A model generated the notes under the pieces. The model worked only from the letters and a program-made list of their open reading frames with translations. It did not search any database and had not been told where the DNA came from. A DNA stretch of 15,566 nucleotides from assembly GCA_002492045.1 (NCBI GenBank), contig DKXC01000024.1:1-15566 (forward strand). The letters are read 5' to 3'. A program made the position numbers and the translations under genes. Numbering within the stretch: the first letter of the stretch is position 1; each line of letters begins with the position of its first letter. The DNA is from Micrococcaceae bacterium UBA7136. Lineage in GTDB: Bacteria; Actinomycetota; Actinomycetes; Actinomycetales; Micrococcaceae. Shown piece after piece: positions 5,213 to 12,662 of this stretch.

Positions 5213-8203
5213 ATGTCACCCAAACATTTCACTCGCTCCCTTTTAGCTGGCGGCCTAGCCCTAGCCCTCTCCTTGCCCCTGGCCCCAGCCCAGGCGGCTC
5301 CCCAAGCTAAGGAAACCTCCCCAGTGGACGGCCTGACCAGCGCCACTGCTGCAGCTTCCTGCTGGGAAATCAAGCAGAAGAACCCCTCCGCTAGCTCAGG
5401 AGCCTACTGGCTCTGGACCGACCAGATGGACGCCCCCGCCCGCTTCTACTGCGACCAGGAAACCGACGGTGGCGGCTGGGTACTGATCGGCCGCGGCCGA
5501 GAGGGCTGGAGCGAGGACTATGCCGGCAAGGGAGACCCCCAGCAACTGGCTGATAACCCCGATGGCAGCGACGCCTTTAGCCCCGTCCAGTTGCCTTCAA
5601 AGACTGTTGATGCCCTTCTGGGTGGTGGCAAGGTCCAAGACCTCTCCGACAGGGTCCGGTTCCGTCGGGCGGGCAATCTTGAGGGCAGTGCCTGGCAAAA
5701 CATGTATGCCCAGCGCACCAGAACCGACCGCTGGTCTTGGACCCTCTCGGCCTACCACCCCTGGGCTAATATCCGCTACCAGAACGACCAGGAACTCGGT
5801 GCTAGCCGCAGCTACCCCGACTCCGAAGACCGGATCGCTAGCCACAACGACTTCTACTACTCCAATACCTTCTACGGCAGATCTGAGCAGGGCTGGAAGC
5901 TAGGTTTCGCCTACGGCAGCAAGATTCAGGGATCAAGCTCTCCCGACTCCTACCTTTGGTCGCCCAAGAACCAGGGCAATGCCCTGGCCTTTACCCAGGT
6001 CTACCTGCGCCCTCAAGTGACCCAGCAAGACCTCAAGCTAGCGGACTACCCCGAAGCAGGTACCGCAGCCAAGACCCAGCGTCCTCTGCCAGTCAGCTAC
6101 TCTTCCAAGGTCTCCTGGCGTACCAGCCCCAACAGTGCCTCTGGTTCAACCAGCGAGCTTAACACCCGGGTTCAGGCCATCACCCAAGCCTCAGATACTG
6201 TTTTTATCGGTGGCGATTTTGCCTACCTTGAGGACGCCCGCAAGGGCCGTAAAGTCAATCAGCAGTACCTGGCCGGTTTTGATGTGACCAGCGGCGAGCT
6301 CAAAGAGGGCTTTAGGCCCAGCTTTAACGGCCAGATTAAAGCCCTGGTGGCCTTACCCGACCAGAAACTGGCGGTAGGCGGCGAGTTTACCCAGGTCAAC
6401 GGTCAAGCTGTTCGGGGCTTTGTGGTACTGGATGCCCAGAGCGGGCAGATTGATTCCTCCTACGACTGGCAGGTTGCTAACCGTAACGCCAGCGGTTTTA
6501 CCTCAGTTAAGAGTCTGCAGGTTCAGGGGGGCTACCTCTACCTGGGCGGAGCTTTCACCCACGTCAAGGGAGCTACTTCTGGCACCTGGGCCTACTCTAA
6601 GAATGTAGCCCGCTTCCGGCTGGATAACAGGTCGGTGGACTGGTCCTGGCGGCCTATTACCAATGGCACCGTCAACGGTATTTCTGCCTCTGACCAGGGT
6701 GTTGCCATCGGCGGCTATTTCAGTAATGTCAACCACCAGGCAGCCCGTAAGCTGGCCTACCTGAGCCCGGCCGATGGGTCTGTCGCCCAGAATTGGCAGT
6801 GGAAGCTCTCCTTCCGGGCCCTGGCGCCTCGCCCTAACGATGGTTTCCAGTTCGATGTTGAGAACACCGGTAACTCTGTCTGGGCTGCCGGTACCGAGCA
6901 CCTGTTAGCCCAGTATCAGGCCAGTAACCTCAACCAGCGAATGACCAGTGCTATTACTAAGGGCGGGGGTGACTTCCAGGATCTCTACCGGGATCAGAAC
7001 CAGGTACTTTACGCAGCGTGTCACTGTGGCGATTGGATTTACCGGGGCGCTGACAGCCATGACCAGCCCTGGCTGGCTCCTACTTATACGGGGGTAGACA
7101 CTATCCGTCTGGTCACCGCCTACGATGCCGTCACCGGCCAGCCTCTGCCTGATTTTGCTCCCCACCTGCAAGGAGCCCGGGGCCACGGCGTCTGGGCCTC
7201 TTTCGTGGACTCCACCGGCACTCTCTGGGTGGGTGGAGACATTACCCGTTCCCTGGGTTACCAGGGGGTTCAGCGGACGGTTGGTTTTGCCCGCTATGCT
7301 GCCCGTGATTCCCAGGCTCCGGATGCCCCCAGCCAGCTGAACGTCAGCCAGCAGGGATCAAACCATGAACTCAGCTGGAAGCCTTCTAGCGAGCGCACGG
7401 TCACCTATCAGATTCTGCGTAATAACCGGGTAGTTGGTTCTACCCAGCAGACCTCTTTCAGCCTGCCTGCCCAGGATGGGGCCCGCTACTTTGTGCGGGC
7501 AGCTGATAAGGCCGGCAACCTGTCAGCTTCTACTGCCCAGGCTCAGGTGATTTCTCAGCCACTGGAGCCTTCTGCACCGGCTGAGCCGGCCGACCCTAGC
7601 CAGCCCACTAACCCGGCTGAGCCAGCTGAGCCTGCCCAGCCTGAGCCGACTACCCCAGCTGAGCCTAGCCAGCCCCCTCTTCCCACTGAACGGGTACTGG
7701 TTCCCTACGGTAGCAACTGGCAGGCTACCTTTGCCCTAGGCAACGAGTATGACCAAACCTGGAAGCAGCCGGGTGCTGCCTACCAGCAGGCCTCTAGCTG
7801 GCGTCCCTTGAAGGCACCGCTTGGCTGGGGTGAGCCCTCCTTGGCTACCCGGGTCAGCTTTGGCTACTACTGGCAGCCTATGTCCTTCTTCCTCCGTAAG
7901 GATTTTGAGGTTCCAGCTGGTCAGCAGCAGGATTTGGTTATTAAAACCTATGCGGACGACGGCCTTGCTCTCTACCTGAATGGACGGGAAATTGGCCGTA
8001 ATAACCTGCTAGCCCAGGCTATGCCTAATACTCCGGCTTCTTCGGCCCGCCCCTACGCCCTGGCTCGGGCTACTCCCCTGGTCATCACTGTTCCGGCTTC
8101 GCAGCTACAGGAAGGGCAGAACCTGCTGGCGGTTGAGGTTCATTCAGCCCGTCGGACGGAATCTGCCAGCTTCGATGCGGAGCTGACCCTCCGAAGCCGT
8201 TAA
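5213..8203 (+). CDS. Large secreted mosaic protein: fibrinogen-like, beta-propeller, FN3 and jelly-roll domains
   Basis: This encodes 996 residues. Signal peptide 1-28 ends in APAQA. Residues 50-267 form a bacterial fibrinogen-like domain beginning with CWEI and containing YCDQETDGGGW (79-89); Cys50 and Cys80 are its only cysteines and probably pair. Residues about 316-697 look like a propeller: GGDF 333, GGEF 389, GGAF 445, GGYF 500, AAGT 558, CGDW 605 and GGDI 674 suggest seven blades. An FN3-like domain (703-780), an Ala/Glu/Pro linker (783-826) and a C-terminal jelly-roll-like domain (about 830-996, YADDGLALYLNG) follow. The latter resembles C-terminal modules of secreted actinobacterial enzymes. 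There is no LPXTG motif or C-terminal helix, so the protein is released or held non-covalently. The start has only a weak Shine-Dalgarno (AGAAGA), but the signal peptide fixes it. Position in the polysaccharide operon suggests a lectin-like or matrix role; this is inference, and no catalytic residues were recognised. Confidence 0.92.
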   Translation: MSPKHFTRSLLAGGLALALSLPLAPAQAAPQAKETSPVDGLTSATAAASCWEIKQKNPSASSGAYWLWTDQMDAPARFYCDQETDGGGWVLIGRGREGWSEDYAGKGDPQQLADNPDGSDAFSPVQLPSKTVDALLGGGKVQDLSDRVRFRRAGNLEGSAWQNMYAQRTRTDRWSWTLSAYHPWANIRYQNDQELGASRSYPDSEDRIASHNDFYYSNTFYGRSEQGWKLGFAYGSKIQGSSSPDSYLWSPKNQGNALAFTQVYLRPQVTQQDLKLADYPEAGTAAKTQRPLPVSYSSKVSWRTSPNSASGSTSELNTRVQAITQASDTVFIGGDFAYLEDARKGRKVNQQYLAGFDVTSGELKEGFRPSFNGQIKALVALPDQKLAVGGEFTQVNGQAVRGFVVLDAQSGQIDSSYDWQVANRNASGFTSVKSLQVQGGYLYLGGAFTHVKGATSGTWAYSKNVARFRLDNRSVDWSWRPITNGTVNGISASDQGVAIGGYFSNVNHQAARKLAYLSPADGSVAQNWQWKLSFRALAPRPNDGFQFDVENTGNSVWAAGTEHLLAQYQASNLNQRMTSAITKGGGDFQDLYRDQNQVLYAACHCGDWIYRGADSHDQPWLAPTYTGVDTIRLVTAYDAVTGQPLPDFAPHLQGARGHGVWASFVDSTGTLWVGGDITRSLGYQGVQRTVGFARYAARDSQAPDAPSQLNVSQQGSNHELSWKPSSERTVTYQILRNNRVVGSTQQTSFSLPAQDGARYFVRAADKAGNLSASTAQAQVISQPLEPSAPAEPADPSQPTNPAEPAEPAQPEPTTPAEPSQPPLPTERVLVPYGSNWQATFALGNEYDQTWKQPGAAYQQASSWRPLKAPLGWGEPSLATRVSFGYYWQPMSFFLRKDFEVPAGQQQDLVIKTYADDGLALYLNGREIGRNNLLAQAMPNTPASSARPYALARATPLVITVPASQLQEGQNLLAVEVHSARRTESASFDAELTLRSR
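7564..7680 (+). repeat. Degenerate repeats coding for a Pro/Glu/Ala linker
   Basis: GCTGAGCC-like units recur about every 9-30 bases, alternating with CCTAGCCAGCC and GCCCAGCC, and encode imperfect repeats of AEP, PAEP and PSQP (residues about 784-822). The linker separates the FN3 domain from the C-terminal jelly-roll of the secreted protein. Such repeats tend to vary in copy number between strains. Confidence 0.6.
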
Positions 8204-8216
8204 GGAGAAGTAAACC

Positions 8217-8948
8217 GTGAACCGCCCTAGTTTCCGTCAGACCCTGACCCAGCTTCAGCAGGCCCAGAAGCCTGGTGCCGGTGTACCTGCCTATACCCGC
8301 TGGGTCAACCGGCGACTAGCCCGCTACCTGGCCGCGGCAGCTGTCAGCCTGGGCTTGGGCCCTAACGGGGTCACGGCCCTCAGTGCCCTAGTCTCTCTAA
8401 GCGGTATGGTTCTGCTGATGAGTCAGCCGCCTAGCTGGGGCTTGGGCCTGTTGGTGGCCTTCCTCTATGCCCTGGGCTACGCCCTGGATTCAGCGGACGG
8501 CCAGGTAGCTAGGGTTACCGGGGCTGCTTCTCCAGCTGGTGAGTGGCTGGACCATGTAGTGGACTCAATCCGAACCCCGGCCATGCACCTGGCTATCCTG
8601 GTGGCCTGGATTCGCTTCCCTGACTTCTGGCCTCTGAGCGGCTGGCAACTCTGGTGGCTGCCGCTGGCCTTCTGTTTGTTAGTCACCGGTCATTTTATGA
8701 GTCAGATTCTGGCGGAACAGTTGCGGGCCCGCGAGGGCAAGAGCGGCCCCGCAAGTGGTGGGGCTCTTCGTTCCTTCCTGAATCTGCATATGGATGCGGG
8801 GACCTTCTGCTGGCTCTTTCTTCTCTGGGGTGGGGGGCTGGTCTTCCTACTGGCCTATGGCCTGCTCTTTGCTGCCTCTGCCCTGACCGTCCTGGTCTCT
8901 ATGCGTCGTAAGTTTAGTAACCTGAGCCAGCCTGGAGAGGTGGCATGA
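8217..8948 (+). CDS. CDP-alcohol phosphatidyltransferase family enzyme
   Basis: This is an integral membrane enzyme that transfers a phospho-alcohol from a CDP-alcohol donor to a hydroxyl acceptor. The full family signature D-x2-DG-x2-AR-x8-G-x3-D-x3-D is present with exact spacing: Asp91, Asp94-Gly95, Ala98-Arg99, Gly108, Asp112 and Asp116; the aspartates bind the metal ions. The 243 residues carry about six hydrophobic helices and a hydrophilic N-terminal extension (about 1-30). The start is GTG at 8217, preceded by AAGGAG at 8202-8207, which overlaps the stop of the secreted-protein gene. It overlaps the following glycosyltransferase gene by 4 bp (ATGA). Because it lies inside a polysaccharide operon rather than with phospholipid genes, it may add a phospho-polyol (glycerol-, ribitol- or inositol-phosphate) to the polymer or its lipid carrier. 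That substrate is inference; ordinary phospholipid synthesis cannot be excluded. Confidence 0.92.
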   Translation: MNRPSFRQTLTQLQQAQKPGAGVPAYTRWVNRRLARYLAAAAVSLGLGPNGVTALSALVSLSGMVLLMSQPPSWGLGLLVAFLYALGYALDSADGQVARVTGAASPAGEWLDHVVDSIRTPAMHLAILVAWIRFPDFWPLSGWQLWWLPLAFCLLVTGHFMSQILAEQLRAREGKSGPASGGALRSFLNLHMDAGTFCWLFLLWGGGLVFLLAYGLLFAASALTVLVSMRRKFSNLSQPGEVA

Positions 8949-9856
8949 AAAGCGTCAGCGCCCTGATCTGTAGCAACGGTAAGCGTCCCCAGCTACTGCG
9001 TACCGCGGTAAAGTCCATCCTGGGCCAGGACTACCCTGGCCCCCTGCAGCTGCTGGTGGTCTTTGACCAGACCGAACCCGATAGCTTAGAAGATATTGAG
9101 GTGCCGCCGGGCCGTAGTCTAAAGATTATGGTCAATGAGCGGCAGCCCGGCCTGGCCGGGGCCCGAAACAGCGGTATCCTGGCCGCTGAGGGAGAGGTTA
9201 TCGCCTTCTGCGATGATGACGACTACTGGTTTCCTTCCAAGCTGAGCCGGCAGTTGGAGCTCTGGGAAAGCTACCCTCAGGCGGCAGCTATCTCTTCTGG
9301 TATCCGGCTGCGTTCTTCTGGCCAGGATCACGACCGGCTGGCCCCCGCCGTCGCCAGCTTCCAGGATTTTCTGCGCTCCCGTATCACGGCTATCCATCCT
9401 TCAGCCATGCTCTACCGTAGGGAGGAGCTGACCGGTCACCTGGGCCTGGTAGATGAAGACCTACCGGCCGCCTACGGGGAAGACTACGACTTGTTGCTGC
9501 GGGCCAGCCGCCTGGGCGACATCCGTAGTCTGCCGGAGCCTCAGGTTCTGGTGCTCTGGGATCGTCCCTCTTTCTTTGCCGGGCACTGGCAGAAGATGGC
9601 CCAGGGGCTGACCTACCTACTGGTCAAGTTTCCCGAGTTTGAGTCCTGTCCGGCAGGCCTGGCCCGCATCAGCGGTCAGGTGGCCTTCGCCTACGCAGCT
9701 TTGGGGCAGAAGGGCAAGGCTCGGGCCTATGCTCGGGCGGCCCTGCACCGAAATCCGCGAGAGCCCCGGGCCTGGTTGGCTCTGGCCATGACCCTGGGAA
9801 TTTTGGGCCCCCAGCCTGTTCTGGGTCTGCTCAAGGCCCTGGGGAAGGGCATCTGA
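8945..9856 (+). CDS. Family 2 glycosyltransferase with TPR-like tail
   Basis: This is a GT-A fold, inverting-type sugar transferase, probably acting at the cytoplasmic face of the membrane to extend a lipid-linked repeat unit. The 303 residues show the nucleotide-binding start (VSALICSNGKRP, 4-15), RNSGILAAEGEVIAF (74-88), the metal-binding acidic stretch DDDDYW (90-95) and GED at 178-180 as the likely catalytic base region. Residues about 225-303 are helical and resemble a TPR hairpin (AYARAALHRNPREPRAWLALA), which may mediate protein contacts. It overlaps the preceding gene by 4 bp and is preceded by GGAGAGG at 8934-8940. The next gene begins 2 bp after its stop. The donor sugar cannot be predicted. 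Confidence 0.93.
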   Translation: MKSVSALICSNGKRPQLLRTAVKSILGQDYPGPLQLLVVFDQTEPDSLEDIEVPPGRSLKIMVNERQPGLAGARNSGILAAEGEVIAFCDDDDYWFPSKLSRQLELWESYPQAAAISSGIRLRSSGQDHDRLAPAVASFQDFLRSRITAIHPSAMLYRREELTGHLGLVDEDLPAAYGEDYDLLLRASRLGDIRSLPEPQVLVLWDRPSFFAGHWQKMAQGLTYLLVKFPEFESCPAGLARISGQVAFAYAALGQKGKARAYARAALHRNPREPRAWLALAMTLGILGPQPVLGLLKALGKGI

Positions 9857-9858
9857 CC

Positions 9859-11145
9859 GTGCTCCCCGCGACTCGCACTGGCCCCTACCTCTTCTCTCCA
9901 CCCCTGCGAGAGAATCAGGGCACCCTGCCGGCCTGGCCCCTGGTTACCTACCTCTACGGTTTTCCCCTGATTTGGCTCTTGGGGGCTAGTCAGTTTGCCC
10001 CTAGCCTGCTGGCTGTTAGCATGCTCCTGCTGATGCTGACCCGCCGACAGATTCTGACCCACCCGGTCCACTGGATCTGGTTGGCCCTCATCATCTGGGC
10101 CCTGGTCTGCACGGTGTCCCTGACCAGCCCCGGAAACTACCTGGGCTGGTTCCAGCGCTTCATGAACCTAGCTAACGCCGGGGTTTTTGCCCTCTACTAT
10201 TTCAATGCCCGCCAACGGATCAGCCTGCCCCTCCTTCTGGGCGGTCTCATCACCGTCTGGTTGACCCTGCTTGTTCTCGGCCATTTAGCCCTGCTCTTCC
10301 CAGAGGCTAGGCTGACCACTCCCATGAGCCTGATTCTGCCTGCTGGGCTCCAGGCTAACGAATGGGTGCGGGACGCCGTCCGCCCGCCGCTAGCTGAGGT
10401 TCAATGGCCTTGGGGAGCCGAGCAGGCCTATATCCGTCCGGCGGCCCCCTTTCCCTACGCTAACTCTTGGGGCTTGGCCTACGCCCTGCTGACCCCCGTC
10501 CTGCTGTCCTGCTACTTTCTTCTGACCGGTAAAGGGGCCAAGCTCCTACTGACTCTGGCCCTACTAGCCTCCCTCAGCCCGGCCTTGGCTACCTCCAACC
10601 GGGGCATGCTCCTAGGACTGGGCCTCTCTTTGACCTACCTGGCCCTGCGGCTTTTCCTAGCCTCAGTCTGGCGTCCTTTGGCCTATCTACTGGCCCTAGC
10701 TACTGGCCTGGTGACCTACCTAGTGACCTCTGGGGCCATCGAAAAAATCCTAGGACGGCAGGAGTTCTCAGACTCAACCGGGGGCCGGGCCGAACTCTAC
10801 CGGCTGACCCTGGACTATGCCCTGCGCTCTCCCCTGGTCGGCTATGGGACCTCCCGGCCGGCGCCCAGCATCGGGGTCTCCCTGGGTACCCAGGGCTATG
10901 TTTGGGCCCTGCTCTTCTGCTTTGGTTTTGTGGGCTTGGGTCTCTTTCTCTGCTACCTGCTCTACAGTCTGCTAGCTACCTGGCAGCTGAAGACTGGGGC
11001 TGGTTTCTGTCTCCATTCCCTTCTTTTTTCTTCCCTGCTCATGGTTTTCTTCTACTCCTACGACCTCATGCAGCTGACCAGCCTCCTGCTGGTGGCTTCT
11101 GCCCTGCTGCGGGCCAAATATAACCCCCAGGAGGCTAGCCTATGA
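9859..11145 (+). CDS. O-antigen ligase/polymerase family membrane protein (Wzy-like)
   Basis: This is a polytopic membrane protein of 428 residues with roughly ten to twelve hydrophobic helices. It carries the Wzy_C-type signature in an extracytoplasmic loop: GGRAELYRLTLDYALRSPLVG at about 307-328. An earlier loop ends in RPAAPFPYANSWG (about 192-204), a pattern seen in actinobacterial members. In this setting it probably polymerises the exported lipid-linked repeat units outside the membrane rather than ligating O-antigen, since the organism should lack LPS. The start is GTG at 9859, with GGGGAAGGG at 9841-9849 upstream. The 3' end overlaps the flippase gene by 4 bp (ATGA). Polymerase versus ligase cannot be separated from sequence alone. 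Confidence 0.88.
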   Translation: MLPATRTGPYLFSPPLRENQGTLPAWPLVTYLYGFPLIWLLGASQFAPSLLAVSMLLLMLTRRQILTHPVHWIWLALIIWALVCTVSLTSPGNYLGWFQRFMNLANAGVFALYYFNARQRISLPLLLGGLITVWLTLLVLGHLALLFPEARLTTPMSLILPAGLQANEWVRDAVRPPLAEVQWPWGAEQAYIRPAAPFPYANSWGLAYALLTPVLLSCYFLLTGKGAKLLLTLALLASLSPALATSNRGMLLGLGLSLTYLALRLFLASVWRPLAYLLALATGLVTYLVTSGAIEKILGRQEFSDSTGGRAELYRLTLDYALRSPLVGYGTSRPAPSIGVSLGTQGYVWALLFCFGFVGLGLFLCYLLYSLLATWQLKTGAGFCLHSLLFSSLLMVFFYSYDLMQLTSLLLVASALLRAKYNPQEASL

Positions 11146-12662
11146 GAATGTCTCTTGCCCGCCAGGCTAGCTTCTCTGGCCTCTTTGTGATCTATGGTGC
11201 TCTGGCTGCCTTTGCTGCTACCCTTCTGGTCTCCTGGCAGCAAGGTAGCGAAGGGAGCGGACGTTTCTTCCAGCTCATGGGTCTTTTTGCCCTGGCCACC
11301 TCTCTCTCGGTTTGGGGAGCTGATACTGGCCTGGTTCGTTCCCTATCTGCCTATCAGGCCCTGGGCTCTCAGGCCTACACCTCTACTCTCCTGCGGGCAG
11401 CTGCTCTGCCCACCCTGGCCTTTTCCTTGGCCTTGGTGCTAGGTTCCTTAGCCTGGGCCTTGACCCTTCCACTGGAGTCAGAGCAGCGGCAGGCCCTGCT
11501 GCTCTCTGCCCCCTTCCTCTTGCTGGCTACCCTCATGACCCTGGCCTTTGGGGTGCTGAGGGGGTTCAAGGCCACAGCCGCCTTTAGCTTCCTACAAAGT
11601 GTCCTGCTACCTAGCCTGCGTCTGCTGGGCTTGGGCCTGGCCCTGGCCTTCTGGGGTTCCTTTGCTTCTTTGGCTCTGGCCTGGATGCTCCCCCTGCTGG
11701 TAGTGACTGTCCTAGCCCTGATTTGGGCTACTAGGCTTCTGCGGGAGCACCTGGCCTTGGAGTCGGCTCCCTCTGCCTCCCTTAGCTCAAATCCTAGTGA
11801 GTCTGCGCGGACAGCAACCCAGCCCCTACCTCGGGACTTTGCCTCCTTCTGGTCCTTTAGCGCCCCGCGGGGCCTGGCCACCCTGGTAGAGACCCTGCTG
11901 GAATGGGTGGACGTCCTGTTGGTCATTCTCTTTCTAGGACCGGCTGCCGGTGGCATCTACGGGGCTGTCAACCGCTGCGTGCGGGTAGGGACCATGATTG
12001 AGCATACGGCCCGGATTGTTACCGGCCCAGAAATTTCAGCCACCCTGGCCAGTGGACAGCAGGAAGAAACCAGGAAGATTTTTCTAGGATCTACCCGCCT
12101 GCTCATGGTCCTGGGCTGGCCCTTCTACCTGAGCCTGGCAGCCTTTGGCCCCACTGTTCTAGCGGTCTTTGGCCCGGATTTTAAGGTAGGGTCTCCCCTC
12201 TTCTGGCTGGTGGGGGCCGCCATGATGCTTCAGCTGGCAGCCGGTGGCGTCCAGAGCCTGCTGCTCATGAGCGGTAAGAGCCGCTGGCAGCTCTACAACA
12301 AGCTCTCAGCCTTAGGTTTGGCGCTAATTCTTAACTTGGCTCTCATTCCCCTCTGGGGTTTAGCCGGGGCAGCTGTTGCCTGGTCGGCTGCCATCCTGCT
12401 GGATACGGCCCTGGCCTCCTGGCAGGTGCGTCGCTACCTGGGGCTTAAGGTCAAGCTGGCTGAGCTAGCTCCTGCTGGCCTGCTGGCCCTACTGCTTCCG
12501 GCCCTGCTGGCAGGCTTATGTCTGCTTCTGCTGGGTCAGGGGACGGCGGCCTTGGGCCTTTACCTGCTCCTGCTTCTACCCAGTTACCTGGTAAGCGCCT
12601 ACTATCTGCAAGGCCCCCTTCAGCTTCCTCTCCCTGCCCGCCTGATACGGAAGGACTCCTAA
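11142..12662 (+). CDS. Polysaccharide flippase, MOP superfamily (Wzx-like)
   Basis: This is a 506-residue integral membrane protein with about fourteen hydrophobic segments and very high Leu/Ala content. A polar Ser-rich cytoplasmic loop near 206-225 divides two halves, as in Wzx/MATE-like exporters. The second half begins with a SFSAPRGLATL segment and continues with GPAAGGIYGAVNRCVR, typical of lipid-linked oligosaccharide flippases. Its role would be to move undecaprenyl-linked repeat units across the membrane to the polymerase encoded just upstream. The start at 11142 is supported by AGGAGG at 11129-11134 with 7 bp spacing; an in-frame ATG at 11148 is an alternative. Its stop overlaps the next start by one base (TAATG), so the two are probably translationally coupled. 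Confidence 0.9.
   Translation: MRMSLARQASFSGLFVIYGALAAFAATLLVSWQQGSEGSGRFFQLMGLFALATSLSVWGADTGLVRSLSAYQALGSQAYTSTLLRAAALPTLAFSLALVLGSLAWALTLPLESEQRQALLLSAPFLLLATLMTLAFGVLRGFKATAAFSFLQSVLLPSLRLLGLGLALAFWGSFASLALAWMLPLLVVTVLALIWATRLLREHLALESAPSASLSSNPSESARTATQPLPRDFASFWSFSAPRGLATLVETLLEWVDVLLVILFLGPAAGGIYGAVNRCVRVGTMIEHTARIVTGPEISATLASGQQEETRKIFLGSTRLLMVLGWPFYLSLAAFGPTVLAVFGPDFKVGSPLFWLVGAAMMLQLAAGGVQSLLLMSGKSRWQLYNKLSALGLALILNLALIPLWGLAGAAVAWSAAILLDTALASWQVRRYLGLKVKLAELAPAGLLALLLPALLAGLCLLLLGQGTAALGLYLLLLLPSYLVSAYYLQGPLQLPLPARLIRKDS

Noticed and set aside
11375..11956. 193-codon minus-strand frame inside the flippase gene
   Set aside because: It is Arg/Ala/Lys-rich low-complexity translation caused by the Leu/Ala-rich codons of the true gene on the other strand.
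12518..12661. Upstream extension of the chain-length protein gene to an earlier ATG at 12518
   Set aside because: It would overlap the flippase gene by 145 bp in another frame, its translation is Pro/Ser-rich and unlike the family, and the ATG at 12662 has a good Shine-Dalgarno and a TAATG junction.
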